DNA from: CAVXFS01 sp963761115
GTDB taxonomy: Bacteria; Pseudomonadota; Gammaproteobacteria; Burkholderiales; Gallionellaceae
Direction: 5' to 3'
Assembly: GCA_963761115.1 (NCBI GenBank)
Contig: CAVXFS010000004.1
Location: 186,001 to 250,000, forward strand
DNA length: 64,000 nucleotides
The notes beneath the pieces were generated by a model, which ran no database searches, was not told the origin of the DNA, and saw only the letters and a program-made list of their open reading frames with translations. Shown here piece by piece: positions 55,155 to 64,000 of the stretch (positions within the stretch are counted from its first letter, which is position 1; each line of letters begins with the position of its first letter). The position numbers and the translations under genes were made by a program.

Positions 55155-57407
55155 CTATACGGCGATCTCTTCCTTTTCAAACCCGAGTTCGACCTTGCCG
55201 TCCTTCACGTCTACCGTGACCTTGCCGCCATTCGCCAGTTTGCCGAACAACAGCTCATCCGCAAGCGCAGAACGGATCGTGTCCTGGATAAGCCTGGCCA
55301 TCGGGCGGGCACCCATCAGTGGATCGAAACCGGTCAGGGCCAGGTAGTCTTTCAATGCATCGGTGAATACGACCTCGACTTTTTTCTCGTGCAACTGCTC
55401 TTCCAGCTGCATCAGGAACTTGTCGACAACGCGCAGGATGACCTCCTTGTCCAGTGCGGCAAAGGAAATGATGCCATCCAGGCGGTTGCGGAATTCTGGC
55501 GTGAACATGCGCTTGATCTCGGCCAGTTCGTCGCCGGTGGCCTTGCTGTTGGTGAAGCCGATCTGGCTCCGGCTAAGCGCTTCCGCGCCGGCGTTGGTGG
55601 TCATGATGATGACTACGTTGCGGAAATCGGCCTTGCGCCCGTTGTTGTCGGTGAGCGTGCCATGATCCATCACCTGCAGCAGGATGTTGAAGATATCCGG
55701 GTGCGCTTTTTCGATCTCGTCCAATAGCAGCACACAATGCGGTTGTTTGCTGATCGCTTCAGTCAGCAGGCCACCCTGGTCGAAGCCAACGTAGCCAGGG
55801 GGCGCGCCGATCAGGCGCGAAACGGCATGGCGTTCCATGTACTCAGACATGTCGAAGCGGTGTATTGGCATTCCCATTGAGTAGGCAAGTTGACGCGCCA
55901 CTTCGGTCTTGCCGACGCCGGTCGGTCCGGAGAACAGGAAACTGCCAATGGGCTTTTGCGGGTTGCCCAGGCCGCTGCGCGACATCTTGATGGCGCGCGC
56001 AAGTGCATCGATCGCCTGGTCCTGGCCGAACACGGTGGCTTTCAGGTCGCGGTCCAGGTTCTTCAGGATATTGCGGTCATCGCTGGAAACCGTGCGCGGC
56101 GGGATGCGCGCGATCTTGGCGATGATCACCTCGATCTCGTGCTTGCCGATGAGCTTCTTCTGCCTGGACTTGGGCAGGATGCGTTGCGCTGCGCCTGCCT
56201 CGTCGATCACATCTATAGCCTTGTCCGGCAAATGGCGGTCGTTGATGAACCGCGCCGAAAGTTCGGCGGCTGAACTCAGCGCGGCGGCGCTGTATTTGAT
56301 GCCATGATGTTTTTCGAAGCGTTGCTTCAATCCCTTCAGGATCTCGATCGTCTGTTCCACCGAAGGTTCAGGCACGTCGATCTTCTGGAAGCGGCGCGAC
56401 AATGCATGGTCTTTCTCGAAGATCCCGCGATATTCCTGGTAGGTCGTCGCGCCTATGCACTTGAGCTCGCCGCTGGACAAGGCAGGCTTCAGCAGGTTGG
56501 AAGCATCCATGGTGCCGCCCGATGCGGCGCCGGCCCCGATCAAGGTGTGGATCTCGTCGATGAACAGGATGGCATGCTCCGCTTCAGCCAATTCCTTGAG
56601 TACGGCTTTCAGTCTTTGTTCGAAATCACCGCGGTACTTGGTTCCGGCCAGCAAGGAGCCCATATCGAGTGAATAGACATGTGCATCCTTGAGTATCTCG
56701 GGTACATCACCTTCCGTGATGCGACGAGCCAGTCCTTCGGCAATGGCGGTCTTGCCCACGCCTGCTTCTCCAACCAGCAACGGGTTGTTCTTGCGGCGGC
56801 GGCACAAAGTCTGGATTACCCGCTCAAGTTCCAGTTCGCGTCCGATCAGCGGGTCGATTTTCCCGGACTCGGCATGGGCTTGCAGGTCAAGCGTGTATTC
56901 GCTTAACGCGCTATCACCGCTGCGTTCACGGTCTGTTTCGGTGTCGGTTTGTGGTTTTTGAATCCCGGTCGATGAGGTCTTGTCGATACCGTGAGCTATA
57001 TAGTTCACCACGTCCAGCCGTGTAATGCCGCGCTGGTTGAGAAAGAAAACAGCGTGCGAATCCTTTTCGCTGAACAGCGCAACCAGGATGTTGGCACCGG
57101 TGACTTCCTTTTTGTTGCTGGATTGGACGTGCAGGATCGCGCGCTGGATAACTCGCTGAAAGCCAACTGTAGGCTGTGTGTCCACTTCCCCGCTACCGGG
57201 CAGGGAGGGAGTATGCGTGTTTACGAAATCGGATAGAGCCGCTCGCAGTTCATCGACATCGGCCCCGCATGCACGCAACACTTGTGCCGCCGACACGTTG
57301 TCAAGCATGGCGAGCAACAGGTGTTCGACCGTGATGAATTCGTGGCGTTTCTGGCGCGCTTCAACGAATGCCAAATGCAGGCTGACTTCAAGTTCTTGAG
57401 CGATCAT
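55155..57407 (-). CDS. clpA: ATP-dependent Clp protease ATP-binding subunit ClpA
   Basis: 750 residues from ATG 57407, preceded by GGAGGAATCATAATC. Clp N-domain (1-140), first AAA+ module with Walker A GEAGVGKT (213-220), second with GPTGVGKT (494-501), and YVGFDQGGLLTEAI and VVIIMTTNAGAEA. Unfolds substrates for ClpP. Two bases after clpS. Confidence 0.96.
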   Translation of the reverse strand: MIAQELEVSLHLAFVEARQKRHEFITVEHLLLAMLDNVSAAQVLRACGADVDELRAALSDFVNTHTPSLPGSGEVDTQPTVGFQRVIQRAILHVQSSNKKEVTGANILVALFSEKDSHAVFFLNQRGITRLDVVNYIAHGIDKTSSTGIQKPQTDTETDRERSGDSALSEYTLDLQAHAESGKIDPLIGRELELERVIQTLCRRRKNNPLLVGEAGVGKTAIAEGLARRITEGDVPEILKDAHVYSLDMGSLLAGTKYRGDFEQRLKAVLKELAEAEHAILFIDEIHTLIGAGAASGGTMDASNLLKPALSSGELKCIGATTYQEYRGIFEKDHALSRRFQKIDVPEPSVEQTIEILKGLKQRFEKHHGIKYSAAALSSAAELSARFINDRHLPDKAIDVIDEAGAAQRILPKSRQKKLIGKHEIEVIIAKIARIPPRTVSSDDRNILKNLDRDLKATVFGQDQAIDALARAIKMSRSGLGNPQKPIGSFLFSGPTGVGKTEVARQLAYSMGMPIHRFDMSEYMERHAVSRLIGAPPGYVGFDQGGLLTEAISKQPHCVLLLDEIEKAHPDIFNILLQVMDHGTLTDNNGRKADFRNVVIIMTTNAGAEALSRSQIGFTNSKATGDELAEIKRMFTPEFRNRLDGIISFAALDKEVILRVVDKFLMQLEEQLHEKKVEVVFTDALKDYLALTGFDPLMGARPMARLIQDTIRSALADELLFGKLANGGKVTVDVKDGKVELGFEKEEIAV

Positions 57408-57409
57408 GA

Positions 57410-57718
57410 TTATGATTCCTCCAGTTCGCATCGTAATGGATGCTGATGCTGCTTTGCAAATTCTGTTACCTGAGCCACCTTGGTTTCAGCGATATCTTTC
57501 GGGTAGATTCCGCAAACAGCAGAACCTTCCTGATGTACTTTGAGCATAATTTGAGTAGCTCGTTCATGATCCATTGAAAAAAATCTTTGCAATACTTCAA
57601 TCACGAAATCCATTGTTGTGAAGTCGTCGTTGAGCAGAATAACCTTATACAGCTTTGGCGGCTTGCTCTTGGCCTCCTTTTTTTCCAGCAAGGCAGTAGT
57701 TGATTGTTTCGTTGCCAT
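57410..57718 (-). CDS. clpS: ClpS adaptor
   Basis: 102 residues from ATG 57718 (another ATG at 57733). YKVILLNDDFTTMDFVIEVL, MLKVHQEGSAVCGIYPKDIA and ETKV are the N-end-rule-binding core. Delivers N-degron substrates to ClpA. Confidence 0.95.
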   Translation of the reverse strand: MATKQSTTALLEKKEAKSKPPKLYKVILLNDDFTTMDFVIEVLQRFFSMDHERATQIMLKVHQEGSAVCGIYPKDIAETKVAQVTEFAKQHQHPLRCELEES

Positions 57719-57957
57719 TAGAAACGAGTCCATTAATTGCCAATATTGTCACGTATAGTTGGTGATTGGAGCTATTTTTTCAAGAGGGATATAAAAAAAT
57801 ATACTTTAACCACTTGACGTTCTGGGTAATTCGGGGGTAAAAAGCGCGTGGGTGTTTGAATCAAGTTACATGCATTACTGGCTTTGTCATGTGCGGTCTT
57901 GGAATTCAAACAGTTTTAACGGGAATCCACCCGGTTTTTAGTTAAGGAAGTCAAGAC

Positions 57958-58161
57958 ATGGCAAACGGTACAGTAAAGTGGTTCAACGACGCAAAGGGCT
58001 TTGGTTTCATCACACCGGACGATGGCAGTGAAGATCTGTTCGCGCATTTCTCTGCAATCAACATGAGTGGTTTCAAGACCCTCAAGGAAGGACAGAAAGT
58101 CACTTTCGATATCGTTCAGGGACCCAAGGGAAAACAAGCTTCCAACATTCAAGCTCCCTGA
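57958..58161 (+). CDS. CspA family cold-shock protein
   Basis: 67 residues: GTVKWFNDAKGFGFITPDDG with RNP1 (KGFGFI) and DLFAHFSAI with RNP2-like. Single-stranded nucleic-acid-binding beta-barrel, RNA chaperone. A leader of over 150 bases precedes it, typical for thermosensitive csp mRNAs; the start has AAGGAAG 9 bases upstream. Confidence 0.95.
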   Translation: MANGTVKWFNDAKGFGFITPDDGSEDLFAHFSAINMSGFKTLKEGQKVTFDIVQGPKGKQASNIQAP

Positions 58162-58182
58162 TTTCTTCATTCTGAAAAATTC

Positions 58183-58208
58183 CCCGCCGCTTCAGGCGGG
58201 TTTTTTTT
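58183..58208 (+). terminator. Rho-independent terminator of the cold-shock gene
   Basis: Stem CCCGCC/GGCGGG, loop GCTTCA, then eight T. Confidence 0.92.
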
Positions 58209-58388
58209 CGCCTGGATTCTGTTCCGGCGCGATCATGTATCCTGTTGAATAGGAAATATATTTGTTTAAATATATATGATGGGCCAATAGAATACATATA
58301 TATCTTTGCATATATTCATTCAACCATTTTAACCATACTATCCACTTCACTTTGACCGTCATGGTCGGAGCAAGAATAAGGGGGTAGC

Positions 58389-58544
58389 ATGGAAAAATCG
58401 GACAGGGAAATGGACAACGCGCTGGCTACAGAGCAAGAGCCAGGAAAAAAATCGCACATGGCCTTTGAGATCCTGTTATTGATGAGTGCTGCTGTCGTGG
58501 TTGGCGCGCTTGCGGTCGGCATGTTCATCATGGTCTTGCCGTAG
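58389..58544 (+). CDS. 51-residue single-span membrane peptide
   Basis: ATG at 58389, TAG at 58542-58544, with AAGGGGGT about 5 bases before the start. A charged, soluble N-half (MEKSDREMDNALATEQEPGK) is followed by a hydrophobic helix (residues 25-51, FEILLLMSAAVVVGALAVGM). It looks like a real small membrane protein with cytoplasmic N-terminus. No family is recognised, and it lies alone between the cold-shock gene and the IDH region. Confidence 0.55.
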   Translation: MEKSDREMDNALATEQEPGKKSHMAFEILLLMSAAVVVGALAVGMFIMVLP

Positions 58545-58672
58545 GTCAGAAAGTTCGACAGCGTATAGTCGTTCCATTGGACTCCATCCCGCCTTGCGTT
58601 GGTATCCCGGTAATATTGTTGACGAGTTGATTGCTCCCTGTCAGTGCAACAAACACGCGGAATAACTGCGAC

Positions 58673-58940
58673 AATCCAAGCGTTGCATGTATTTGATGAT
58701 CGCTGCTCCGAAACCTGAACAGGAAATTTGCTGTGCGCCTTGCATAAGCCTGGCAAGATCGCAGGCTACAGTCTTTGCAGCTATCGCACCTTCTACTCCC
58801 TTGATGATCAGTTCGGCGGCTTCTGTCCATCCCATATGGCGCAACATCTTTTCAGCCGACATGATCAGCGACCCGGGATCGACATGATCCTTGCCGGCGT
58901 GTTTGGCGCGGTGTCATGCATAGCCTCGAACATCGTCTCA
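58673..58940 (-). pseudogene. Relic of dimeric NADP-isocitrate dehydrogenase (icd) C-terminus
   Basis: The minus strand encodes, with one frameshift, MFEAMHDTAP then AGKDHVDPGSLIMSAEKMLR, HMGWTEAAELIIKGVEGAIA and AKTVACDLARLMQGAQQIS, which is the C-terminal 85 residues or so of type I Icd. Several conserved residues are changed (FEATHGTAP to FEAMHDTAP) and the rest of the gene is gone. It begins 15 or so bases after the stop codon of the unrelated monomeric IDH, same strand. Confidence 0.85.
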
Positions 58941-58955
58941 GTCGGACAGATTCGC

Positions 58956-61178
58956 TCAAATGGCATCCAGAGCAGCATTGAATGTCGAACTTGGACGCAT
59001 CGCTTTCGAGGTCTTGGCGAAGTCCGGGTGGTAATAACCACCCATATCCGCCGGTTTTCCCTGGGTGGCGATCAGTTCGGCGTTGATTCGCACCTCGTTG
59101 TCGGCGAGTTTCCTGGCCAACGATGCAAAACGTGCCTGGATGACCTTGTCCCTGGTCTGTGCAACGAGTGCTTGAGCCCAGTACAGCGCCAGGTAGAAAT
59201 GGCTGCCCCGGTTGTCGATCTCGCCCACTTTCCGGGCAGGGGACTTGTTGTTGTCGAGTATCTTTCCGATGGCCTGGTCCAGCGTATCCGCCAGCACTTG
59301 TGCCTGGTCATTCTTGAACGTCCGCGCCAGGTGTTCCAGCGACACGCCCAGCGCCAGGAATTCACCCAGCGAATCCCAGCGCAAATAGCCTTCCTGCCGG
59401 AACTGCTGGACATGCTTCGGCGCCGTACCGCCTGCGCCGGTCTCGAACAATCCTCCCCCTTTCATGAGGGGAACGATGGACAGCATCTTGGCGCTGGTAT
59501 TGAGTTCCAGGATAGGGAACAGGTCGGTGAGGTAATCGCGCAGTACGTTGCCGGTGACGGAGATGGTGTCCTTGCCCTGGCGAATGCGCAAAAGCGTCTC
59601 ACGGCAGGCATCCGCCGGTTCCATGATCTTGATGTCCAGTCCCGCGGTGTCGTGATCCTTGAGGTATCTCTCGACCTTGGCAATGATCTGCGCATCATGC
59701 GCACGATTCCTGTCCAGCCAGAAAATGGCGGGCGTGCCTGACAGGCGCGCGCGCTCGACGGCGAGTTTCACCCAATCCCGGACCGGAGCATCCTTGGTCT
59801 GGCAGGCGCGGAAGATATCGCCCTGTTCGACGTGCTGTTCCAGCAGCACTTTGCCTGTGCTGTCCACGATGCGTACCACGCCGTCGCTGCCGATCTCGAA
59901 GGTCTTGTCGTGCGAGCCGTATTCCTCGGCCTGCTGCGCCATCAGGCCGACATTGGGCACGCTGCCCATGGTGGCGGGATCGAGCGCGCCGTTGTTCCTG
60001 CAATCCTCGACCGTCGCGACATATACGCCCGCGTAGCAGCGGTCGGGGATCATCGCCAGCGTGTCGTAGGGCTTGCCGTCGGCGCCCCACATCTTGCCGC
60101 CGTCGCGGATCATCGGCGGCATGGACGCATCGATGATCACGTCCGAGGGCACGTGCAGGTTGGTGATGCCCTTGTCGGAATTCACCATCGCCAGCGGCGG
60201 TTGCTTCCTGAAACAGTCGGCGATGTCGGCCACGATGGCGGCGCGCCTGGCTTCCGGCAATGCCAGTACCTTGGCTTCCATGTCGCCGAAGCCGTTGTTG
60301 ATATTGATGTTCAGTTCCTTGATCAGTGCCGCGTGCCTGGCGAACACATCCTTGAAAAATACCGCAACGGCATGGCCGAACATGATGGGGTCGGACACCT
60401 TCATCATGGTGGCCTTGAGATGCAGGGACAGCAACACGTCTTCCTTCTTTGCCGCTGCGATCTGCTCGGCGTAGAACTTGCGCAGCGCGCGGCGGTTCAT
60501 CACCGCAGCATCGATGATCTCGCCCGCCTTGAGCGCAAGCTTGTCCTTGAGCACGGCGACCTTGCCGTCCTTGCCGACGAATTCGATGCGGGTGCTGACG
60601 GCTTTCGGCACGGTGACGGATTTTTCACTGCCATAGAAATCGCCGCTGGTCATATGTGCCACGCGGGTCTTTGAATCGGCAGCCCATTTGCCCATGCGAT
60701 GCGGGTGCTTGCGGGCAAATTGCTTGACCGAGGCCGCCGCACGGCGGTCGGAGTTTCCTTCGCGCAGCACCGGGTTCACCGCGCTGCCAAGTATCTTGCC
60801 ATAACGCGCCCTGATGTCCTTTTCGGCATGCGTTTGCGGATCTTCCGGAAAATCCGGAACCTTGTAGCCTTGCGCTTGCAGTTCCTTTATTGCGGCCTTG
60901 AGCTGCGGCAGCGATGCGCTGATATTCGGCAGCTTGATGATGTTTGCTTCCGGTTTCAGTGTCAGCTTGCCGAGTTCTGACAGGTCATCGGCGATTTTCT
61001 GGGAGGCAGTCAGGTTTTCGGGGAAGTTCGCGAGTATCCTTCCGGCAAGGGAAATGTCGCGTGTTTCGACGACAATGCCGGCCGCTTTGGTGAAGGCTTG
61101 CACGATCGGGAGCAAGGAGTATGTCGCCAGTGCCGGTGCTTCGTCGACCCTGGTATAGATGATTTTCTGACTGGTCAT
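58956..61178 (-). CDS. NADP-dependent isocitrate dehydrogenase, monomeric type
   Basis: 740 residues, normal for the monomeric (IDH-II) family, unrelated in sequence length to dimeric Icd. Start MTSQKIIYTRVDEAPALATYS; NSDKGITNLHVPSDVIIDASMPPMIRDGGKMW, VATVEDCRNNGALDP and LDRNRAHDAQII are family signatures around the isocitrate/Mg site. Catalyses oxidative decarboxylation of isocitrate to 2-oxoglutarate in the TCA cycle. Confidence 0.96.
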   Translation of the reverse strand: MTSQKIIYTRVDEAPALATYSLLPIVQAFTKAAGIVVETRDISLAGRILANFPENLTASQKIADDLSELGKLTLKPEANIIKLPNISASLPQLKAAIKELQAQGYKVPDFPEDPQTHAEKDIRARYGKILGSAVNPVLREGNSDRRAAASVKQFARKHPHRMGKWAADSKTRVAHMTSGDFYGSEKSVTVPKAVSTRIEFVGKDGKVAVLKDKLALKAGEIIDAAVMNRRALRKFYAEQIAAAKKEDVLLSLHLKATMMKVSDPIMFGHAVAVFFKDVFARHAALIKELNININNGFGDMEAKVLALPEARRAAIVADIADCFRKQPPLAMVNSDKGITNLHVPSDVIIDASMPPMIRDGGKMWGADGKPYDTLAMIPDRCYAGVYVATVEDCRNNGALDPATMGSVPNVGLMAQQAEEYGSHDKTFEIGSDGVVRIVDSTGKVLLEQHVEQGDIFRACQTKDAPVRDWVKLAVERARLSGTPAIFWLDRNRAHDAQIIAKVERYLKDHDTAGLDIKIMEPADACRETLLRIRQGKDTISVTGNVLRDYLTDLFPILELNTSAKMLSIVPLMKGGGLFETGAGGTAPKHVQQFRQEGYLRWDSLGEFLALGVSLEHLARTFKNDQAQVLADTLDQAIGKILDNNKSPARKVGEIDNRGSHFYLALYWAQALVAQTRDKVIQARFASLARKLADNEVRINAELIATQGKPADMGGYYHPDFAKTSKAMRPSSTFNAALDAI

Positions 61179-61319
61179 GTTTTTCTCGTTGAGTGATGAT
61201 CTGTTCTATCGTTGCCTGTGTACCCGGTTTCAACAAACGCAGCGACATGATCATACGTCGGCTTGTCAGGCGATCGCCTGTATGAAACCGGGGACATTTG
61301 AAAAAGAGTGGATGATGAA

Positions 61320-61868
61320 ATGAGCCGTATCCTGCTGTTCAACAAACCCTATGGCGTGATCTGCCAATTCAGTCGTGACGGACTGCATCCGACGCTGGCG
61401 GATTATATCGTGCTTCCCGGATTTTATTCCGCCGGGCGACTGGATAGCGACAGTGAAGGGCTGTTGCTGTTGACAGATGACGGAAAATTGCAGCACAGCA
61501 TCACCGACCCGAAACACAAGCTGCCCAAGACCTATTGGGTGCAGGTGGAAGGCGTGCCGGATGAGCCGGCTTTATCGCGATTGCGACAGGGTGTGCGGCT
61601 CAAGGATGGCCTGACCCGTCCGGCGGAAGTGCGAATGATCGAACAGCCACAGAACTTGTGGCCGCGTAACCCGCCGATCCGTGAGCGCAAGGCCATTCCC
61701 GCAAGCTGGCTGGAGCTGACCATCCGCGAAGGCCGGAACCGCCAGGTGCGGCGCATGACCGCAGCGGTGGGTCATCCCACCTTGCGTCTGATACGTTGCC
61801 GCATCGGCGATTGGTCGTTGGGAGAGCTTGCGCCGGGTCAATGGCATGAATCGGTCATGATGAAATAG
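61320..61868 (+). CDS. rluE: 23S rRNA pseudouridine synthase, RluE type
   Basis: 182 residues from ATG 61320. ILLFNKPYGVICQFS, catalytic motif SAGRLDSDSEGLLLLT (Asp in GRLD), KTYWVQVEG and IREGRNRQVRRMTAAVGHPT. RsuA/RluE subfamily without an S4 domain, which is the RluE layout (pseudouridine 2457). Confidence 0.9.
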   Translation: MSRILLFNKPYGVICQFSRDGLHPTLADYIVLPGFYSAGRLDSDSEGLLLLTDDGKLQHSITDPKHKLPKTYWVQVEGVPDEPALSRLRQGVRLKDGLTRPAEVRMIEQPQNLWPRNPPIRERKAIPASWLELTIREGRNRQVRRMTAAVGHPTLRLIRCRIGDWSLGELAPGQWHESVMMK

Positions 61869-61995
61869 CGTACCCGACATCTGAGCAAGTTCGACGAAAG
61901 CAATTCCCCGATATCGTCGTTTATTTCCGTGCCACATCTCGGCGCCGGTTATTCGGGACAGGCTGGGGATAACGTTTTCTGCTAAAGTGCGCGTC

Positions 61996-63768
61996 ATGAA
62001 TCTGACCAGTACCCAGCTATATTTACGCCTCCTCGGTTACGTAAAGCCCTATTGGCGCACCTTTGTAATCTCCATCATTGGCATGGCCGTGACCGCCGCA
62101 ACCGAGCCGTTGCTGCCGGCCCTGCTCAAGCCGATGCTGGATGGTACTTTCGTCAACAAGGATGACACCGTCATCAGGTATGCGCCGCTGATCATCCTGC
62201 TGATCTTCTTCGTGCGCGGCATCGCATCGTTTGTTGGAACCTATGCCATCGGCTGGGTCGGGAACAAGGTGGTGATGGATCTGCGCGACAGGCAATTTCA
62301 CAAACTGCTCACGCTGCCGGCGCGTTATTACGACGACCATGCCACCGGCAACCTGATCTCCAAGATCATCTATGACGTGACACAGGTTACCGCAGCCGCC
62401 ACCAATGTGGTGACGGTCATCGTGCGCGATTCCATCATCATCGTCGGGCTGCTCGGCTGGCTGTTCTATCTCAACTGGAAGCTCACCCTGCTCAGCCTGC
62501 TGATGGCACCGGTTATCACAATGTTGCTCAAGGTCATCAACTCGCGGCTGCGCGAAGCCAGCCGCGATGTTCAGCGCTCGATGGGCGATATTACCCAGGT
62601 CGTAGAGGAGAGTGTTGCCGCGCACAAGGTGGTCAAATTGTTTGGCGGTCAGCAATATGAAAGCGACCGCTTCAGCGAACAGGCCAACTGGGTCCGCCGC
62701 CACACCATGAAACAGACCATGGCTGCCGCTATCAACGTTCCGGCCGTGCAAATGGTCGCCGCCATCGCCTTGTCCATCATCGTCTACCTCGCCACTGTCC
62801 AATCCCGTCACGATGAAACCACGGTCGGCGGGTTCCTGTCCTTCATTGCAGCCATGCTGATGTTGACTGCCCCGATCAAGCGCATGACCGGGGTGAGCGA
62901 GGCCATACAGCGGGGGCTGGCGGCAGCGGAAAGCATATTCGATTTGCTCGACACGCCCGGCGAGTCGAACACTGGACAGATAAACATAGGTCGCGCAACC
63001 GGGCGGCTGGAATTCGATCATGTCAGCCTGTCCTACGAACAGGATGACCGGCTGGCGTTGCGCGACATCTGCCTTGAGATCCCGGCGGGGCAGGCAGTCG
63101 CGTTGGTGGGCGCCTCCGGCAGCGGCAAGAGCACCATGGCCAACCTGGTGCCGCGCTTCTATCTGCCCAGCAGCGGACACATCCTGCTGGATGGCCACGA
63201 CCTCGCCGACCTGACCCTGGCAAGCCTGCGCTCGAACATAGCGCTGGTGAGCCAGGAAGTCGTGCTGTTCAACGACACCATTGCCGCCAACATCACTTAT
63301 GGCCAGATGCGCGAAGTGCCGGAAGCGGAACTGATCTCGGCAGCGCAAGCCGCTCACGCGATGGAATTCATCCGCGATATGCCGCAAGGATTGAACACGC
63401 TGGTCGGCGAACGCGGTGTCAAGCTTTCCGGCGGTCAGCGCCAGCGTATCGCCATCGCGCGCGCCATCCTGAAAAATGCGCCCATCCTGATCCTGGACGA
63501 AGCAACCTCTGCTCTGGACAGCGAATCGGAACGTCATGTCCAGGCCGCGCTGGAGACCCTGATGCATGGACGCACATCGTTGGTCATCGCACACCGCTTG
63601 TCCACCATCGAAAATGCGGATCGCATCGTCGTGCTGCAAAAGGGCGAGGTTGTCGAAAGCGGCACTCACCGAGAATTGCTGGAAAAGAATGCGGTATATG
63701 CACAGTTGCACCGTGTCCAGTTTTCAATTTCCAGGGACATGAATGAAGACCAGGACTTTGTCAGCTAA
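61996..63768 (+). CDS. msbA: Lipid A/phospholipid flippase MsbA
   Basis: 590 residues from ATG 61996. Six-helix ABC exporter domain (1-310) fused to the nucleotide-binding domain: Walker A GASGSGKST (372-380), signature KLSGGQRQRIAIARA, Walker B ILILDEATSALD, H-loop IAHRLSTI. EPLLPALLKPMLDGTF near the N-terminus is typical MsbA. Flips lipid A-core across the inner membrane. Directly upstream of a sugar-nucleotide gene, in keeping with an envelope role. Confidence 0.95.
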   Translation: MNLTSTQLYLRLLGYVKPYWRTFVISIIGMAVTAATEPLLPALLKPMLDGTFVNKDDTVIRYAPLIILLIFFVRGIASFVGTYAIGWVGNKVVMDLRDRQFHKLLTLPARYYDDHATGNLISKIIYDVTQVTAAATNVVTVIVRDSIIIVGLLGWLFYLNWKLTLLSLLMAPVITMLLKVINSRLREASRDVQRSMGDITQVVEESVAAHKVVKLFGGQQYESDRFSEQANWVRRHTMKQTMAAAINVPAVQMVAAIALSIIVYLATVQSRHDETTVGGFLSFIAAMLMLTAPIKRMTGVSEAIQRGLAAAESIFDLLDTPGESNTGQINIGRATGRLEFDHVSLSYEQDDRLALRDICLEIPAGQAVALVGASGSGKSTMANLVPRFYLPSSGHILLDGHDLADLTLASLRSNIALVSQEVVLFNDTIAANITYGQMREVPEAELISAAQAAHAMEFIRDMPQGLNTLVGERGVKLSGGQRQRIAIARAILKNAPILILDEATSALDSESERHVQAALETLMHGRTSLVIAHRLSTIENADRIVVLQKGEVVESGTHRELLEKNAVYAQLHRVQFSISRDMNEDQDFVS

Positions 63769-63830
63769 CGCTTCAGTGCGTTATGTTGTGAGCATACCCT
63801 GACGACAAAATGATTTTCAATGGAGATCGG

Positions 63831-64000
63831 ATGAAGCGAATATTGATTACCGGTGGCGCCGGGTTCCTGGGTTCCCACCTGTGTGACCGGCTGATCAAGG
63901 ATGGCAATGATGTGCTGTGCGTCGACAACTTCTTTACCGGCAGCAAGACAAACATCTCCCAGCTGCTGGGTAAGCCCTATTTCGAACTGATGCGTCATGA
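63831..64000 (+). CDS. NAD-dependent sugar-nucleotide epimerase/decarboxylase (UXS-like), 3' end outside window
   Basis: 56 codons visible. MKRILITGGAGFLGSHLCDR has the Rossmann GxxGxxG, and VLCVDNFFTGSKTNI with YFELMRH matches UDP-glucuronate decarboxylase-type SDR proteins. GGAG lies 7 bases before the ATG. The catalytic YxxxK is beyond the window, so the exact reaction is inferred. Confidence 0.8.
   Translation, partial: MKRILITGGAGFLGSHLCDRLIKDGNDVLCVDNFFTGSKTNISQLLGKPYFELMRH

Noticed and set aside
62023..63711. 562-codon antisense frame under msbA
   Set aside because: Low-complexity His/Gln/Asp/Arg translation mirrored from msbA; no motifs.

Overview
The window is a dense, mostly housekeeping stretch of a Gram-negative chromosome. 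Gene content points to a betaproteobacterium, and by inference to the Nitrosomonadales/Gallionellaceae: the pilT/pilU, yggS-proC-yggT-yggU-gluQ, queA...tgt-yajC-secD-secF and nudJ-mnmA blocks, the clpS-clpA pair, msbA, a monomeric isocitrate dehydrogenase, a GldC-family protein, and many palindromic intergenic repeats. The species cannot be fixed from sequence reading alone.

Layout. 1-9.6 kb is an envelope/glycan region: the 3' part of a PglL/O-antigen-ligase-like gene, a small NrfJ-like periplasmic protein, a very large LVIVD-repeat beta-propeller protein, a two-gene membrane/periplasmic unit, an SGNH-type O-acyltransferase and two neighbouring 2OG-Fe(II) oxygenases. 9.9-13.9 kb is a B12-dependent ribonucleotide reductase whose radical cysteine is interrupted by a full-length LAGLIDADG intein. 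13.9-24.7 kb is the accessory part: a REP-associated (RAYT) transposase with duplicated 3' ends, a fucosyltransferase-like gene, an orphan secreted protein between a broken and an intact gldC, a dicarboxylate symporter, a decayed luciferase-like oxidoreductase, a NhaP antiporter, and two A+T-rich glycan-type genes. Copies of the RAYT-associated palindrome lie on both sides of the A+T-rich genes.

24.7-41.3 kb holds uvrD, a BPSS1780-like membrane protein, thrB, a DUF2782 protein, a LOG protein, polA, a VanZ-like protein, a 2Fe-2S ferredoxin, an alpha/beta hydrolase, a NodI/NodJ-like ABC exporter, hemJ-like, an RlmL-like methyltransferase, pilU and pilT. 41.4-52.5 kb holds the yggS-gluQ run, a DedA protein, the Sec/queuosine operon (with an SPFH/NfeD pair inserted between queA and tgt) and tRNA-Leu(CAA). 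52.5-64 kb holds two PsiF-like proteins, nudJ-mnmA, clpSA, a cold-shock gene, a 51-aa membrane peptide, monomeric IDH beside a relic of the unrelated dimeric IDH, rluE, msbA and the start of a sugar-nucleotide SDR gene.

Two things stand out globally. First, six genes between about 20.5 and 49.5 kb, including uvrD, polA, pilU and tgt, carry single-base indels (plus one nonsense codon), most simply read as sequence errors in this stretch. Second, several families of palindromic repeats (REP/RAYT type, a GGGGGAGGG type, a GTTGGGCT type, an AAAAGGGGACAG type) are spread through intergenic space, and one has apparently landed inside polA.
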